64,000 nucleotides of DNA. It comes from Bacteroidota bacterium. Its GTDB lineage: Bacteria; Bacteroidota; Bacteroidia; Bacteroidales; Prolixibacteraceae. Below, piece by piece: positions 52,274 to 62,292 of the stretch; position 1 is the first letter of the stretch; the number at the start of each line of letters is the position of its first letter. The position numbers and the translations under genes are program-made. The notes below the pieces were generated by a model. That model was not told where the DNA came from, searched no databases, and saw only the letters and a program-made list of their open reading frames with translations. The DNA lies in NCBI GenBank assembly GCA_023251455.1, contig JAHEYT010000023.1, forward strand, positions 124,001 through 188,000, read 5' to 3'.

Positions 52274-54151
52274 ATGTTACCGTATTACGATGTTATTGTA
52301 GTAGGAGGGGGTCACGCGGGGTGTGAAGCAGCGGTGGCAGCAGCAAATTTGGGATCTAAAACATTGTTGATTACAATGGACATGACCAAATACGCTCAGA
52401 TGTCGTGTAATCCGGCAATGGGTGGAATTGCAAAAGGTCAGATTGTTCGTGAGATTGACGCTCTTGGTGGTTATTCCGGTATTGTTACCGACATGTCGAG
52501 TGTTCAGTTTCGGATGCTGAATAAATCAAAAGGGCCGGCAATGTGGAGTCCAAGGTCGCAAAGCGACCGAACCCGTTTTACCGAAAACTGGCGAAATATA
52601 TTAGAGAATACCGAAAATCTGGATCTCTGGCAAGATGTTGTAGTTTCACTTCATATCAAAGATAATGTTGTTGGGGGCGTAAAAACAAAGATTGGAGTTG
52701 ACTTTTATTCCAAATCGGTGGTACTAACCAACGGTACTTTTCTGAATGGCTTGATGCATATTGGTCGTTCGCAGATGGAAGGTGGTCGAATTGGAGAAAA
52801 TGCCTCGTATCATATTTCAGATCAGCTATTTAGTGTTGGATTTAAGACAGGAAGACTAAAAACGGGTACTCCCGTTCGTATTGATGGACGATCGATTGAT
52901 TTTTCTAAAATGGAGGAGCAAAAGGGTGATGAAATCAGCTATAAATTTTCATTTCTTCCTGAAATTAGTACTCAGTTAAAGCAAAAAAGTTGCTGGATTA
53001 CCTATACGAATGAAACTGTTCATTCGATTTTGGAAACTGGTTTTGCAGATTCTCCAATGTACAATGGGACTATTGTCGGTAGTGGTCCGCGTTATTGTCC
53101 CAGTATTGAATCCAAAATTGTAACTTTTGCTGAACGTACTTCTCATCAACTTTTCCTTGAGCCTGAAGGTGAAAATACAATAGAATATTACCTGAACGGA
53201 TTTTCTTCCAGCTTGCCATGGGATGTTCAATTGAAGGCTCTAAAAGAAGTTCCAGGTTTGGAAAATGTCAAGATTTTCAGACCGGGTTATGCCATCGAAT
53301 ATGATTATTTTGACCCGACTCAGCTGACGCATTCTCTTGAAACAAAACTTATTTCAAATCTTTTTTTTGCTGGCCAGATCAACGGAACTACTGGCTACGA
53401 GGAAGCGGCTGCGCAAGGAATTGTTGCTGGTATTAACGCTAGTCAGAAAGTAAAGGGATTAGAGCCATTTATTCTAAATCGTGATGAAGCTTATATTGGA
53501 GTTTTGGTTGACGATCTGGTAACAAAGGGCGTTGATGAACCTTACCGTATGTTTACTTCACGGGCAGAATATCGCATTTTATTACGTCAGGATAATGCCG
53601 ATTTTAGGTTAACTCCCCGTTCTTTTGAACTTGGTTTGGCTACAAAAGAGCGTTTCGATTTGTATGCAGAAAAGAAAATTTGGGTAGATAAGATTGTTGA
53701 ATTTGTTTCAAACTTCTCAATAAAACCACAATTTATCAATCATATTTTGGAGCAAAAAGGTTCTTCCTCTTTGAAGCAAGGTGTTAAATTAATCGATGTT
53801 ATTCTTCGCCCTCAAATTTCAATTTTCGATTTGATTGAAGACATTAAACCATTTAATGTCTTTTTGAAAGATGTTCCAGAGAATAGATTTACTGAAATTT
53901 TAGAGTCAGCCGAGATTTCAATAAAGTATGCAGGGTATATTGATCGTGAAAAATTAGTTGCTGATAAGTTCCGAAGGCTCGAAAATATTACAATAAAAGG
54001 CAGATTTGATTATCATCAGATTCATACAATTAGTACTGAAGCTCGTCAGAAACTTACTGAAATTCAGCCGGATACTATTGGCCAAGCAAGTCGTATTTCC
54101 GGGGTGAGTCCATCTGATATTAATGTGTTGTTGGTGTTGTTAGGAAGATAA
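52274..54151 (+). CDS. mnmG: tRNA uridine-5-carboxymethylaminomethyl modification enzyme MnmG
   Basis: The 625-residue FAD enzyme (formerly GidA) works with MnmE to modify the wobble uridine of certain tRNAs. The dinucleotide motif [20 protein letters not shown] is at the N-terminus, followed by [20 protein letters not shown]. The C-terminal helical domain ends [19 protein letters not shown]. Full-length and intact. A parS-like palindrome begins directly after its stop codon. Confidence 0.98.
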   Translation: MLPYYDVIVVGGGHAGCEAAVAAANLGSKTLLITMDMTKYAQMSCNPAMGGIAKGQIVREIDALGGYSGIVTDMSSVQFRMLNKSKGPAMWSPRSQSDRTRFTENWRNILENTENLDLWQDVVVSLHIKDNVVGGVKTKIGVDFYSKSVVLTNGTFLNGLMHIGRSQMEGGRIGENASYHISDQLFSVGFKTGRLKTGTPVRIDGRSIDFSKMEEQKGDEISYKFSFLPEISTQLKQKSCWITYTNETVHSILETGFADSPMYNGTIVGSGPRYCPSIESKIVTFAERTSHQLFLEPEGENTIEYYLNGFSSSLPWDVQLKALKEVPGLENVKIFRPGYAIEYDYFDPTQLTHSLETKLISNLFFAGQINGTTGYEEAAAQGIVAGINASQKVKGLEPFILNRDEAYIGVLVDDLVTKGVDEPYRMFTSRAEYRILLRQDNADFRLTPRSFELGLATKERFDLYAEKKIWVDKIVEFVSNFSIKPQFINHILEQKGSSSLKQGVKLIDVILRPQISIFDLIEDIKPFNVFLKDVPENRFTEILESAEISIKYAGYIDREKLVADKFRRLENITIKGRFDYHQIHTISTEARQKLTEIQPDTIGQASRISGVSPSDINVLLVLLGR

Positions 54152-54167
54152 TGTTCCACGTGGAACT
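54152..54167. promoter_or_regulatory. parS-like centromere site (candidate ParB/Spo0J binding site)
   Basis: tgttccacgtggaact matches the general chromosomal parS consensus at 15 of 16 positions, with a perfect 14-bp palindrome at 54153-54166. The last base is T instead of A. It lies between mnmG and apt, directly after the mnmG stop. parS sites cluster near the replication origin in most bacteria, and mnmG (gidA) is often origin-proximal. No parA/parB gene lies in this window. Confidence 0.65.
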
Positions 54168-54181
54168 CTTAAAAAACTATT

Positions 54182-54700
54182 ATGGAATTGAAAAATTTTG
54201 TCCGCACGGTGGAAGATTATCCAATTGAGGGTATCAGTTTTAAGGATATTACGACGTTGTTGAAGGAGCCGGAAGCTTTTAAAAATGTGGTTGATCAAAT
54301 TTCTGACTATTGTCTGGATAAAGGAATCACCAAAATTGTTTCGCTTGAGTCGCGCGGTTTTATTGTTGGTGGGGCAGTGGCATATTGTATTAATGCCGGA
54401 TTTGTTCCGATTCGCAAAAAAGGAAAATTGCCTTCGGTTGTTATTAATGAATCGTACGAGCTGGAGTATGGCGTTGATACCATTGAGATGCACATTGACG
54501 CCTTGACTGAAGATGACGTCGTTTTGATTCATGATGATTTGTTGGCTACCGGAGGTACCGCTCTTGCTGCGCTTAATCTGGTAAAGCAGATGAACGTGAA
54601 GAAAATTTACTTCTCTTTTATTTGTGATTTGACGTTTATTCAGACTGAGAAAAAGCGGGAATTAGCTACTTACGACACGCATTCGGTTATTCAATATTAA
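54182..54700 (+). CDS. apt: adenine phosphoribosyltransferase
   Basis: The 172-residue purine salvage enzyme converts adenine and PRPP to AMP. The PRPP-binding loop reads VVLIHDDLLATGGTALAAL, and the N-terminal FVRTVEDYPIEGISFKDITT is the family signature. Length is standard. It follows mnmG by 30 bp, with the parS-like site in the gap. Confidence 0.98.
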   Translation: MELKNFVRTVEDYPIEGISFKDITTLLKEPEAFKNVVDQISDYCLDKGITKIVSLESRGFIVGGAVAYCINAGFVPIRKKGKLPSVVINESYELEYGVDTIEMHIDALTEDDVVLIHDDLLATGGTALAALNLVKQMNVKKIYFSFICDLTFIQTEKKRELATYDTHSVIQY

Positions 54701-54724
54701 TATCTGTTTTAGATTTCATTCCTG

Positions 54725-56533
54725 ATGGTATCAAAAAATGCTGAATATATCCGGACTTTAGCTTCAAGTCTTCCCGACCAACCAGGAATATATCAGTATT
54801 TTGATCAGAGTGGTAAAATTATCTATGTTGGGAAAGCCAAGAATTTAAAGAAGCGGGTCAGTTCTTATTTCAACAAAAATCAGCAAAATCGCAAAACGGA
54901 ATTGCTTGTTCGGAATATTGCTGATATCAAGCATATGGTTGTTGAAACTGAACAGGATGCTTTGCTGCTCGAAAATAACCTGATCAAGAAGTATCAGCCC
55001 CGGTACAACATCCGGCTGAAGGATGACAAAACCTACCCTTGGATCGTTGTCAAGAATGAACGATTCCCGAGAGTATTTCAAACCCGAAATGTGATTAAAG
55101 ACGGATCAAGTTATTTTGGTCCGTACACTTCTATACTGACCGTTCGTACACTTTTAGATTTTTTTCGCAAACTTTATAAATTGCGTAATTGCAAATTAAA
55201 TTTATCTGAAGAGCAAATACGCCAGGGAAAATTTAAGGTTTGTCTGGAATATCACATTGGAAATTGTCAGGCTCCGTGCGTTGCAAAAATAGAGCACGAT
55301 CAATACATGAAAAGTATCGATCAAATAAAGGAGATATTACGAGGCAACATTTCTGGCGTGATCAAATATCTCAAGGATTTAATGCGACAATATGCTTCTG
55401 AAATGAAGTTTGAGGAGGCTGCCGGAATAAAAGAGAAATTAGATTTGCTTGAAAAATTTCAATCGCGCTCAACAGTCGTTAGTAATACCATAAATGATGT
55501 GGATGTTTTCACCATTGATCACGACGAAGACTTTGCATACGTCAATTATTTAAAAATTATTCGCGGGGCAATTATGCAGACCTATACGATGGAAATTCGC
55601 AAAGTACTGGATGAGTCTCCTGGCGAATTACTTGAATTTGCAATTGTAGATATCCGGCAGAAGATATTTAGCAACGCGAAAGAAATTCTGGTTCCTTTCA
55701 AATTGGATTTTGAATTGGAAGGGGTAAAAATGCAAATTCCGAAACAAGGTGACAAAAAGAAACTTCTCGAACTTTCTGAACGGAACGCAAAATATTTCCG
55801 GTTGGAGAAAATGAAACATCAGGTAGTATCGAAAACGGAGCAGAATGCAAATCGGATTCTGGAAACGATGAAAAAGGATTTGCAGCTTAAGGTTCAACCA
55901 AATCATATTGAATGTTTCGACAATAGTAATTTGCAGGGAACAAATCCCGTTTCTTCGTGCGTGGTTTTTCGTGATGCTCGTCCATTCAAAAAAGATTACC
56001 GGCATTTTAATGTAAAAACGGTTGAAGGTCCTGATGATTTTGCTTCGATGGAAGAAGTGGTTTATCGTCGTTACAAACGATTGCTCGACGAAGAAAAATC
56101 GTTGCCGCAATTAATTGTAATTGATGGTGGAAAGGGTCAGTTGGGAGCAGCCTTGAATTCGTTGGAGAAACTTGGACTTCGTGGTAGAATTGCCATTATT
56201 GGAATTGCCAAACGCCTCGAAGAAATTTATTTTCCCGGAGATTCTGTTCCGCTTTATCTCGATAAGAATTCGGAGACTCTGAAAATCATTCAACAATTGA
56301 GAGACGAGGCACACCGATTTGGGATTACTTTTCACCGGAACAAAAGATCAAACGAATTTATAAAATCGGAACTTGAAAGCATTTCCGGAATAGGGGAAAA
56401 GACCAGAACAGCACTTTTGACCCGTTTTAAGAGTGTCGAGAATCTAAAAAATCAAGCCTTTCGTGCGGTTGCCGATGAAATAGGCGATTCTAAAGCACGT
56501 ATGATATTCGATTTTTACAAGCTAAACTACTGA
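54725..56533 (+). CDS. uvrC: excinuclease ABC subunit C
   Basis: The 602-residue subunit makes the incisions in nucleotide excision repair. The GIY-YIG domain (GIYQYFDQSGKIIYVGKAKN), UvrB-binding motif (MKFEEAAGIKEKLDLLEKFQ), RNase-H-like endonuclease core (IECFDNSNLQGTNPVSSCVV, LIVIDGGKGQLGAA) and C-terminal helix-hairpin-helix (ESISGIGEKTRTALLTRFKS) are all present. It ends the plus-strand run at a strong terminator. Confidence 0.98.
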   Translation: MVSKNAEYIRTLASSLPDQPGIYQYFDQSGKIIYVGKAKNLKKRVSSYFNKNQQNRKTELLVRNIADIKHMVVETEQDALLLENNLIKKYQPRYNIRLKDDKTYPWIVVKNERFPRVFQTRNVIKDGSSYFGPYTSILTVRTLLDFFRKLYKLRNCKLNLSEEQIRQGKFKVCLEYHIGNCQAPCVAKIEHDQYMKSIDQIKEILRGNISGVIKYLKDLMRQYASEMKFEEAAGIKEKLDLLEKFQSRSTVVSNTINDVDVFTIDHDEDFAYVNYLKIIRGAIMQTYTMEIRKVLDESPGELLEFAIVDIRQKIFSNAKEILVPFKLDFELEGVKMQIPKQGDKKKLLELSERNAKYFRLEKMKHQVVSKTEQNANRILETMKKDLQLKVQPNHIECFDNSNLQGTNPVSSCVVFRDARPFKKDYRHFNVKTVEGPDDFASMEEVVYRRYKRLLDEEKSLPQLIVIDGGKGQLGAALNSLEKLGLRGRIAIIGIAKRLEEIYFPGDSVPLYLDKNSETLKIIQQLRDEAHRFGITFHRNKRSNEFIKSELESISGIGEKTRTALLTRFKSVENLKNQAFRAVADEIGDSKARMIFDFYKLNY

Positions 56534-56536
56534 AAT

Positions 56537-56571
56537 AAAAAAGCTTAAACCGGTAAAGTTTAAGCTTTTTT
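56537..56571. terminator. bidirectional terminator between uvrC and rsgA
   Basis: A perfect 14-bp stem (56537-56550 with 56558-56571, arm aaaaaagcttaaac) and 7-nt loop with A/T tracts at both ends, between convergent genes. Confidence 0.93.
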
Positions 56572-56596
56572 TGTGTCGTTTTTGTGTCGAAATAGA

Positions 56597-57541
56597 TCAA
56601 TTTCGGTATTTTTCCTCGTCATCAAGCAATCCAAGGTAAGAATTGTAGCGGCTAAGCGCTATTTTGCCTTCTTCAACCGATTTTTTCACAGCGCAGTGAG
56701 GTTCGTGTGTATGGGTGCAATTGTAAAATTGACATTCATCGAGAAGTTTGAAAATTTCCGGAAAGTAATGCGAAATTTCTTCTTTTTCCATTTCGAGCAC
56801 ACCAAATCCTTTAATACCTGGAGTGTCGATAATAAAGCCACCAAAATCGAGTTCATACATTTCCGAATTAGTTGTGGTGTGCTTCCCTGAAAAATGTGCT
56901 TCAGAAATTTCTCCGGTTTTCAAAATAATATTGGATTGTAAAGAATTGATGATGGTTGATTTTCCCACACCCGAATGACCTGAAAAAACATTGGTTTTAT
57001 TGGTCATCATGTTTTTTAGTTCAACAATTCCTATATCATTTTTTGCAGAAATTTTCAGGCATTGATATCCAGCTATTTCATAAATTTCGATGAGCGAGTT
57101 CATTGTGGCCGTTTGCTCATCATCATAGAGGTCAATTTTATTGAAGATGAGGTGGCAGGGAATTCGGTAAGCTTCGGCTGAAACCAAAAAACGATCGATA
57201 AAAGTAGTGGTTGTTACCGGAAATTGTATGGTCACAATAAGGAAAGCCTGGTCGATATTTGCCGCAATAATATGTGATTCTTTCGATAGATTTGGTGATT
57301 TTCGGATGATGTAGTTCGTTCGAGGGATAATCTTGTGAATTAGTCCAACAACCTGACTGCCAATGTTGTTATCTTCGTTTGATTCTGTTATTTCAACATG
57401 ATCTCCAACGGCAATCGGGTTGGTGCTTCGTATCCCTTTCAATCGTAAATTCCCTTTGATTCTACTTTCAATTAAGTTTCCTTCTTCTGTTTTTACGGTG
57501 TACCAGCTCCCTGTTGATTTAATGACGATACCTTTTTTCAA
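56597..57541 (-). CDS. rsgA: ribosome small subunit-dependent GTPase RsgA
   Basis: The 314-residue circularly permuted GTPase checks late 30S subunit assembly. It has an OB-fold N-terminus, NKIDLYDDE (G4), GHSGVGKSTIINSL (G1), DTPGIKGFGV (G3) and a C-terminal zinc site (CQFYNCTHTHEPHC). Length is standard. An exact -7 box is located about 58 bp upstream. It is divergent from the exonuclease III gene. Confidence 0.98.
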   Translation of the reverse strand: MKKGIVIKSTGSWYTVKTEEGNLIESRIKGNLRLKGIRSTNPIAVGDHVEITESNEDNNIGSQVVGLIHKIIPRTNYIIRKSPNLSKESHIIAANIDQAFLIVTIQFPVTTTTFIDRFLVSAEAYRIPCHLIFNKIDLYDDEQTATMNSLIEIYEIAGYQCLKISAKNDIGIVELKNMMTNKTNVFSGHSGVGKSTIINSLQSNIILKTGEISEAHFSGKHTTTNSEMYELDFGGFIIDTPGIKGFGVLEMEKEEISHYFPEIFKLLDECQFYNCTHTHEPHCAVKKSVEEGKIALSRYNSYLGLLDDEEKYRN

Positions 57542-57598
57542 TGTATTCTTTCCCTTTATAATTATTCGTTATACTTTCGCAATTCATTTAATATGAAT

Positions 57599-57606
57599 CA
57601 AAAGTA
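57599..57606 (-). promoter_or_regulatory. -7 promoter box of rsgA
   Basis: TACTTTTG on the minus strand matches TAnnTTTG exactly, giving a leader of about 50 nt. Confidence 0.5.
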
Positions 57607-57615
57607 ACAAAAATT

Positions 57616-58383
57616 GTGAAAAGGATTTTAAGCTATAATGTTAATGGAATCAGGGCAGCTTATAACAAAGGGTTATTGAATTTTCTGACTGAAGTTAACC
57701 CGGATATTGTCTGTTTTCAAGAAACAAAAGCTCAACCGGGACAAATGAATGAATCGGAATTTGAAACTTCTGGATACCATTGTTATTCATTTTCAGCAGT
57801 AAAAAAGGGATATAGTGGAGTGGCCATTTTCAGTAAAATAAAACCCGATTTGGTAGTTTTCGGTATGGAAAATGAAAAGTATGACTTGGAGGGAAGGGTT
57901 ATCCGGGCTGATTTTGGAGATATTTCTTTAATAAGTGCCTATTTTCCGTCAGGTACGACTGGCGTTATCAGGCAAGCTTTTAAGATGGAATTTATTTCTA
58001 ATTTTCATAATTATTTGAACGAATTGCGTAAAACTCGCAGCAAGTTAATTATCTCCGGAGATTATAATATTTGCCGACTTTGGATTGATATTCATAATCC
58101 TGAAAAACAACAAGGTACATCAGGGTTTCTACCTGAAGAAAGAGAATGGTTTGCTAAGTTTGTCGAGGATGGTTATGTGGATAGTTTTCGCGAATTCAAT
58201 CTGGAGAAGCATCAGTATTCGTGGTGGAGTTATAGGGCAGGATCGCGCCAGAACAACAAGGGTTGGCGAATTGATTACCACATGATAACCAGTAATTTAA
58301 AAGATAAATTACTGGATGCTAAAATATTACCTCAGGCCGTTCACTCCGATCACTGTCCGGTTTTGGTTGAAATGGATTTTTGA
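57616..58383 (+). CDS. xth: exodeoxyribonuclease III (AP endonuclease, Xth type)
   Basis: The 255-residue base-excision repair nuclease starts at GTG 57616, and the family's opening sequence follows at once (KRILSYNVNGIRAA). Catalytic blocks seen are FQETKAQ (metal-binding Glu), SAYFPSG, GDYNICR, GWRIDYHMIT and SDHCPVLVE (final catalytic Asp/His). The next gene begins one base after its stop, so the two are probably co-transcribed. Confidence 0.96.
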   Translation: MKRILSYNVNGIRAAYNKGLLNFLTEVNPDIVCFQETKAQPGQMNESEFETSGYHCYSFSAVKKGYSGVAIFSKIKPDLVVFGMENEKYDLEGRVIRADFGDISLISAYFPSGTTGVIRQAFKMEFISNFHNYLNELRKTRSKLIISGDYNICRLWIDIHNPEKQQGTSGFLPEEREWFAKFVEDGYVDSFREFNLEKHQYSWWSYRAGSRQNNKGWRIDYHMITSNLKDKLLDAKILPQAVHSDHCPVLVEMDF

Positions 58384-58384
58384 T

Positions 58385-59398
58385 ATGCGAATAGTTTTTA
58401 CCGTTTTCTGTTTCTTGTTTTTTTATTTTTTTGCTGAAGCCAAATCGTGGAATGGCTACTTAGACGCAAAAAAGGATACAAATTACATTGAAAACTATTA
58501 TAATGATTTGATAGTCAGGTTATATTCAGGTGAAAAAACTCATTCGCTGGATCTGAGCGATTTAAATAGTCCTTATCGCTTGAGATATCTTCCCAATGGA
58601 TATTTTAATCTGGGGGCAGGAGTTAATTTCCGTTCATTTGGACTTAGTTTGGCAACCAAAATACCAATATTTCAAAACAGCGAAATTAAGCACGGCGAAA
58701 CCAAACGGTTTGGAATTCAGAGTTACATCTACTCAAGTAAGTTTACGGTCGACTTGCTAACTTCTTTTTTGCAAGGATATTATCTGGTTAATTCATCAAC
58801 TCACCTCAAATCTTATACGAAGGACAAGGATTATCAAAGGCCTGATATTTCATCGGCAAACATTGGAGTAAGTGTGAATTACATTTTTAATAACTCGCGT
58901 TTTTCATACCGGGCAGCATTTAGCGATACTGAACGCCAGAAAAAAAGTGCTGGTTCGTTGCTTGCTGGTGGGAGTGTTATTTCGTACCGAACCAAGGCCG
59001 ATTCCTCGATTGTTCCAAGTGAAATTGACCAAAAGTACTTTCCGAAATCCAGGGATATTTCAAAATCTGGTGTTTTGGCTTTTAATGCTAACGTTGGATA
59101 TGCGTATTCGCTCGTATTTCTTAAAAATGGAATTTTTACGTTGTCATATATTTTAGGTACTGGCATTCAGGATAATTCGTTTGACAGGGAAGTGGATAGT
59201 GAAATTAACCGGTGGAGATTCAGTATGAATCATTCAGGACGATTGGGGATTGGTTATCGATTTAACCGATATTATCTACGAATTGGAATTATACGTTCGA
59301 CTCAGTATACAAATTTAAAATACAATGATTTGGGCATTGGAAACGGAACGAATTTTATGCAGATATCTTTGGGGAAAAGATTTACGCTGCGAAAGTAG
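58385..59398 (+). CDS. DUF4421-like exported protein, probable beta-barrel
   Basis: A 337-residue protein from the ATG at 58385 (the frame extends upstream inside the exonuclease gene). The signal peptide reads MRIVFTVFCFLFFYFFAEA. The rest is rich in alternating hydrophobic/polar strands with terminal aromatic residues (YFNLGAGVNFRSFGLSLAT, YYLRIGIIRSTQYTN), which fits an outer membrane barrel, and the sequence resembles DUF4421 proteins. It ends FMQISLGKRFTLRK. Function unknown. Confidence 0.72.
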   Translation: MRIVFTVFCFLFFYFFAEAKSWNGYLDAKKDTNYIENYYNDLIVRLYSGEKTHSLDLSDLNSPYRLRYLPNGYFNLGAGVNFRSFGLSLATKIPIFQNSEIKHGETKRFGIQSYIYSSKFTVDLLTSFLQGYYLVNSSTHLKSYTKDKDYQRPDISSANIGVSVNYIFNNSRFSYRAAFSDTERQKKSAGSLLAGGSVISYRTKADSSIVPSEIDQKYFPKSRDISKSGVLAFNANVGYAYSLVFLKNGIFTLSYILGTGIQDNSFDREVDSEINRWRFSMNHSGRLGIGYRFNRYYLRIGIIRSTQYTNLKYNDLGIGNGTNFMQISLGKRFTLRK

Positions 59399-59407
59399 TT
59401 TTAAAAA

Positions 59408-59437
59408 GAAAGAGCCTTCTGTGTTGAAAGCCCTTTC
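59408..59437. terminator. possible weak terminator between convergent genes
   Basis: Arms gaaagagccttc and gaaagccctttc pair at 10 of 12 positions around a 6-nt loop, in the 58-bp gap between the DUF4421-like and tdh genes. There is no T run. Confidence 0.35.
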
Positions 59438-59456
59438 GATTATGTTATTTATGGTT

Positions 59457-60485
59457 TTATTCCCAATCCAGAATAATCTTTCCGCAATTTCCTTCTTCCA
59501 TTATCTGGAAAGCTTCCAGATAATTATCTGCGGGAAAACGGTGCGTAATGACTGGTGCAATATTTAATCCGTGTGAAAGCATCATTTCCATCTGGTACCA
59601 GGTTTCGTACATTTCACGACCATATATTCCCTTCATTGTCAGTCCTTTGAATATAAGTTTGCTCCAATTAATCTGTGTTGAAGAGGGCAAAAGACCCAAA
59701 AGAGATACTTTTCCTCCGTTGTACATATTCTCAACCATGTCGCCAAAAGCGGCTGGAGATCCGCTGCATTCCAGACCAATGTCGAAACCACCCACCATTC
59801 CCAGCGATTTCATTGCGTCTTTTATACTTTCTGTCCGTGGGTCGATAACTTTAGTGGCGCCCATTTTAATGGCCAAATTCCGGCGATATTCGCTTATATC
59901 GGTGCCAACGATATACCGTGCGCCTGCATACTTACAAACGGCTGCAGCCATCGCTCCAATCGGTCCTCCGATTCCGGTGATCAAAACGTCTTCTCCAAGC
60001 AGCGGAAATGACAGTGCAGTATGGGTTGCATTTCCTAGCGGATCCATCACCGACATTAATTCGTCTGAAATCCGGTCGTCGACTTTCAACACATTCGAAG
60101 CTGGTACTGAAACATATTCAGCAAAACCACCATCTCGATTTACGCCAATACCAACAGTGTGATCACAAATGTGTTGGCGTCCGCGGCGGCAATTGCGGCA
60201 AAAACCACATGAAATATGGCCTTCAACAGTGACTCTTTCGCCGAGATGAACGCGTGATACTTCCGAACCTTTTTCAACAACGGTTCCCATGTATTCGTGA
60301 CCAATTACCAAGGGAGTTTTGATGGTATTTTGTGCCCATTCGTCCCATTTGTATATGTGCAGATCGGTTCCACAAATAGCCGATTTTTTGATTTTTATCA
60401 GAACATCATTGGGTCCTACTACTGGCATCGGAACGTCCGTCATCCAAATTCCTTTTTCCGGTTTGATTTTTACAATTGCTTTCAT
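59457..60485 (-). CDS. tdh: L-threonine 3-dehydrogenase
   Basis: The 342-residue zinc-dependent medium-chain dehydrogenase oxidises L-threonine to 2-amino-3-ketobutyrate using NAD. It shows the catalytic zinc Cys (C38 in AICGTDLHIY), GHEYMG, the structural zinc cluster (CGFCRNCRRGRQHIC) and the Rossmann GIGGPIGAMAAAV. FHIY/WDEWAQ context and length match Tdh rather than general alcohol dehydrogenases. No kbl gene (its usual partner) is adjacent. Confidence 0.95.
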   Translation of the reverse strand: MKAIVKIKPEKGIWMTDVPMPVVGPNDVLIKIKKSAICGTDLHIYKWDEWAQNTIKTPLVIGHEYMGTVVEKGSEVSRVHLGERVTVEGHISCGFCRNCRRGRQHICDHTVGIGVNRDGGFAEYVSVPASNVLKVDDRISDELMSVMDPLGNATHTALSFPLLGEDVLITGIGGPIGAMAAAVCKYAGARYIVGTDISEYRRNLAIKMGATKVIDPRTESIKDAMKSLGMVGGFDIGLECSGSPAAFGDMVENMYNGGKVSLLGLLPSSTQINWSKLIFKGLTMKGIYGREMYETWYQMEMMLSHGLNIAPVITHRFPADNYLEAFQIMEEGNCGKIILDWE

Positions 60486-60587
60486 TTTTTCTGTTTGATA
60501 GATGATTGGTACAATATTAAGTCGTTCAGGAATTAAAATATAGAATGAATATCATGTTTATTACCCTCGTATATTATTATCATAAAC

Positions 60588-60627
60588 AACAAAGCCGCAA
60601 GTATCTTTAAATACTCGCGGCTTTGTT
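60588..60627 (-). terminator. terminator of the GH32 gene
   Basis: An 11-bp stem (aacaaagccgc at 60588-60598 with its complement at 60617-60627) located just beyond the GH32 stop codon, in the gap before tdh. Confidence 0.8.
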
Positions 60628-60649
60628 CCTGAATTTAATATTTCGAATG

Positions 60650-62101
60650 TTATTTTTCTTTCAGGTAGATTGATTTCATCGGGTAAACTTCGAGTTTTTC
60701 AACAAATATTTCGCCTCCGGTATTGAAAAGATATAAGCCATAGGCATTATCGCTTGGTGTAAAGCAAGAACTCAGTGCCACTTTCCCGTCGTTAGCAAAA
60801 ATTTCAATTGAACTCCGATCTAGTAAAATATCAAGTTTTAGTACTCCGTCAACTGGCTCAACAACAGCCGATTTGCCCATACATGCTAACACGTTTGTTT
60901 TTGTTGTGTAGGTAATTTCGGTTCCATTGTCTTTCTTATCCAGACGAACAACAAATCCAAAACTATCGGCTGTTTTAACTTTAAAACTGCCAACAATGTG
61001 CAAACAATCGTCTTTTACACCGCGGGCAAGGTTTTTATTAATTCCGGGAATCAGATTTTTGTTTTCCCAAACTTCTCCTTTTGAGTGCAGAAGTTCAATT
61101 TCTTTAATTGGTTTTCGAACCAGTTTTATTCCGTCCATGTATTTTTTTAGCGAAAGTTCACAAGGGAAAGTCATTTGCCCTTTAAAGGGCATTCCCGGGA
61201 ATTCGCCATTTCTCATCCAGGCAATCTGGATTGTTCTTCCGTCGCTTTCAGGAATATTGCTCCAGGTTTGAGTGGCGTAATAATTTGCTCCAAAATCACT
61301 TTTCATTTTAGGCGTTTCAGCAGTATATTTTTCGCCATCAAATGAGCCAATTACATAACTTCCATCGCCATCGAATAAAACCCATTTTTTGTCGTCAGCC
61401 CTGCGGTTAACCGACAGTTCAACCAGATCAGGACATTCGAAAAAGCCCGGAATATGATTTTTAAATTGCCAGTCAACTAGGTTTTTAGAGGTATAAAATG
61501 AAATTCCTTTTTGCGCATCATCGTTGTTTGGCTTGCGGTAGATTACCATGACATACTGTTTGCTTCCTTCGTGCCAGAGAACTTTGGGATCGCGGGCATC
61601 GTCGGATGCATCGAATGCGATGATCGGATTTTTATCGTATTTCTTCCAGGTTCGTCCTTTATCGTTGCTGTAGGCCAAACGTTGTCCGCAATGCTGGCTG
61701 GTATAGAATAACAAAATGGTTTTTTCGTCTCCTGATTGTAACCCAGTTACATTGTTTTGATCGACCAATCCGCTGCCCGAAAATGCGGTACATTCTACCG
61801 AATCTTTCGAATCGTTATCCGGAAAAAGTGCTATTGGAAGGTGTTCCCAATGAACCAAATCAGTGCTGATGGCATGTCCCCAGTGCATGAAACCCCATTC
61901 GTTTCCAAAAGGGTTATACTGATAGAACATGTGATATTCGCCCTTATAAAAGACTAATCCATTCGGGTCATTGTGCCAGTTTTTTTCAGGTGTAAAATGA
62001 AACTGGGGACGATAAAGTTCATCGAATATTTTTACAGGTTTTTCGGCAGAGGCTGTAAATGAGGCAACAAAAATAATGAAAACTAAAAAAGGAAACTTCA
62101 T
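60650..62101 (-). CDS. GH32 fructan beta-fructosidase (levanase/inulinase/invertase type)
   Basis: The 483-residue exported enzyme cleaves fructosyl linkages in sucrose, inulin or levan. A signal peptide (FPFLVFIIFVASFTASA) precedes the five-bladed propeller. The nucleophile is D45 in WHNDPNG, the transition-state stabiliser D171 in RDP, and the acid/base E222 in FECPDL. The C-terminal beta-sandwich (residues about 350-483) ends near SIEIFANDGKVALSSCF. An exact -7 box is 32 bp upstream. It has no SusC/SusD neighbours here, and the linkage specificity is unknown. Confidence 0.95.
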   Translation of the reverse strand: MKFPFLVFIIFVASFTASAEKPVKIFDELYRPQFHFTPEKNWHNDPNGLVFYKGEYHMFYQYNPFGNEWGFMHWGHAISTDLVHWEHLPIALFPDNDSKDSVECTAFSGSGLVDQNNVTGLQSGDEKTILLFYTSQHCGQRLAYSNDKGRTWKKYDKNPIIAFDASDDARDPKVLWHEGSKQYVMVIYRKPNNDDAQKGISFYTSKNLVDWQFKNHIPGFFECPDLVELSVNRRADDKKWVLFDGDGSYVIGSFDGEKYTAETPKMKSDFGANYYATQTWSNIPESDGRTIQIAWMRNGEFPGMPFKGQMTFPCELSLKKYMDGIKLVRKPIKEIELLHSKGEVWENKNLIPGINKNLARGVKDDCLHIVGSFKVKTADSFGFVVRLDKKDNGTEITYTTKTNVLACMGKSAVVEPVDGVLKLDILLDRSSIEIFANDGKVALSSCFTPSDNAYGLYLFNTGGEIFVEKLEVYPMKSIYLKEK

Positions 62102-62132
62102 AGCTAAATTGTTAATGACATCGTAGTTCAGG

Positions 62133-62140
62133 CAAATATA
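62133..62140 (-). promoter_or_regulatory. -7 promoter box of the GH32 gene
   Basis: TATATTTG on the minus strand matches TAnnTTTG exactly, 32 bp before the start codon. Confidence 0.5.
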
Positions 62141-62165
62141 GATTAAAAAATGTGAATATTTCTGA

Positions 62166-62173
62166 TACTTTTG
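62166..62173 (+). promoter_or_regulatory. -7 promoter box of the metalloprotease gene
   Basis: TACTTTTG matches TAnnTTTG exactly, 120 bp before the ATG at 62293 and divergent from the GH32 promoter. Confidence 0.4.
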
Positions 62174-62292
62174 AATTCAAATTATCCTGAAAATGTTGCT
62201 ATTAGTAGGGTTTGGCCATACTTATCCAGGATTGTAACAGAGTTTATTTTCTTTGACGTTTATAAAACATTGGTATATAACCGATTTGTAAT

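Noticed and set aside
58316..58384. Upstream extension of the DUF4421-like gene into the exonuclease gene
   Set aside because: The ATG at 58385 gives a clean signal peptide; the extension is in another gene's coding sequence.
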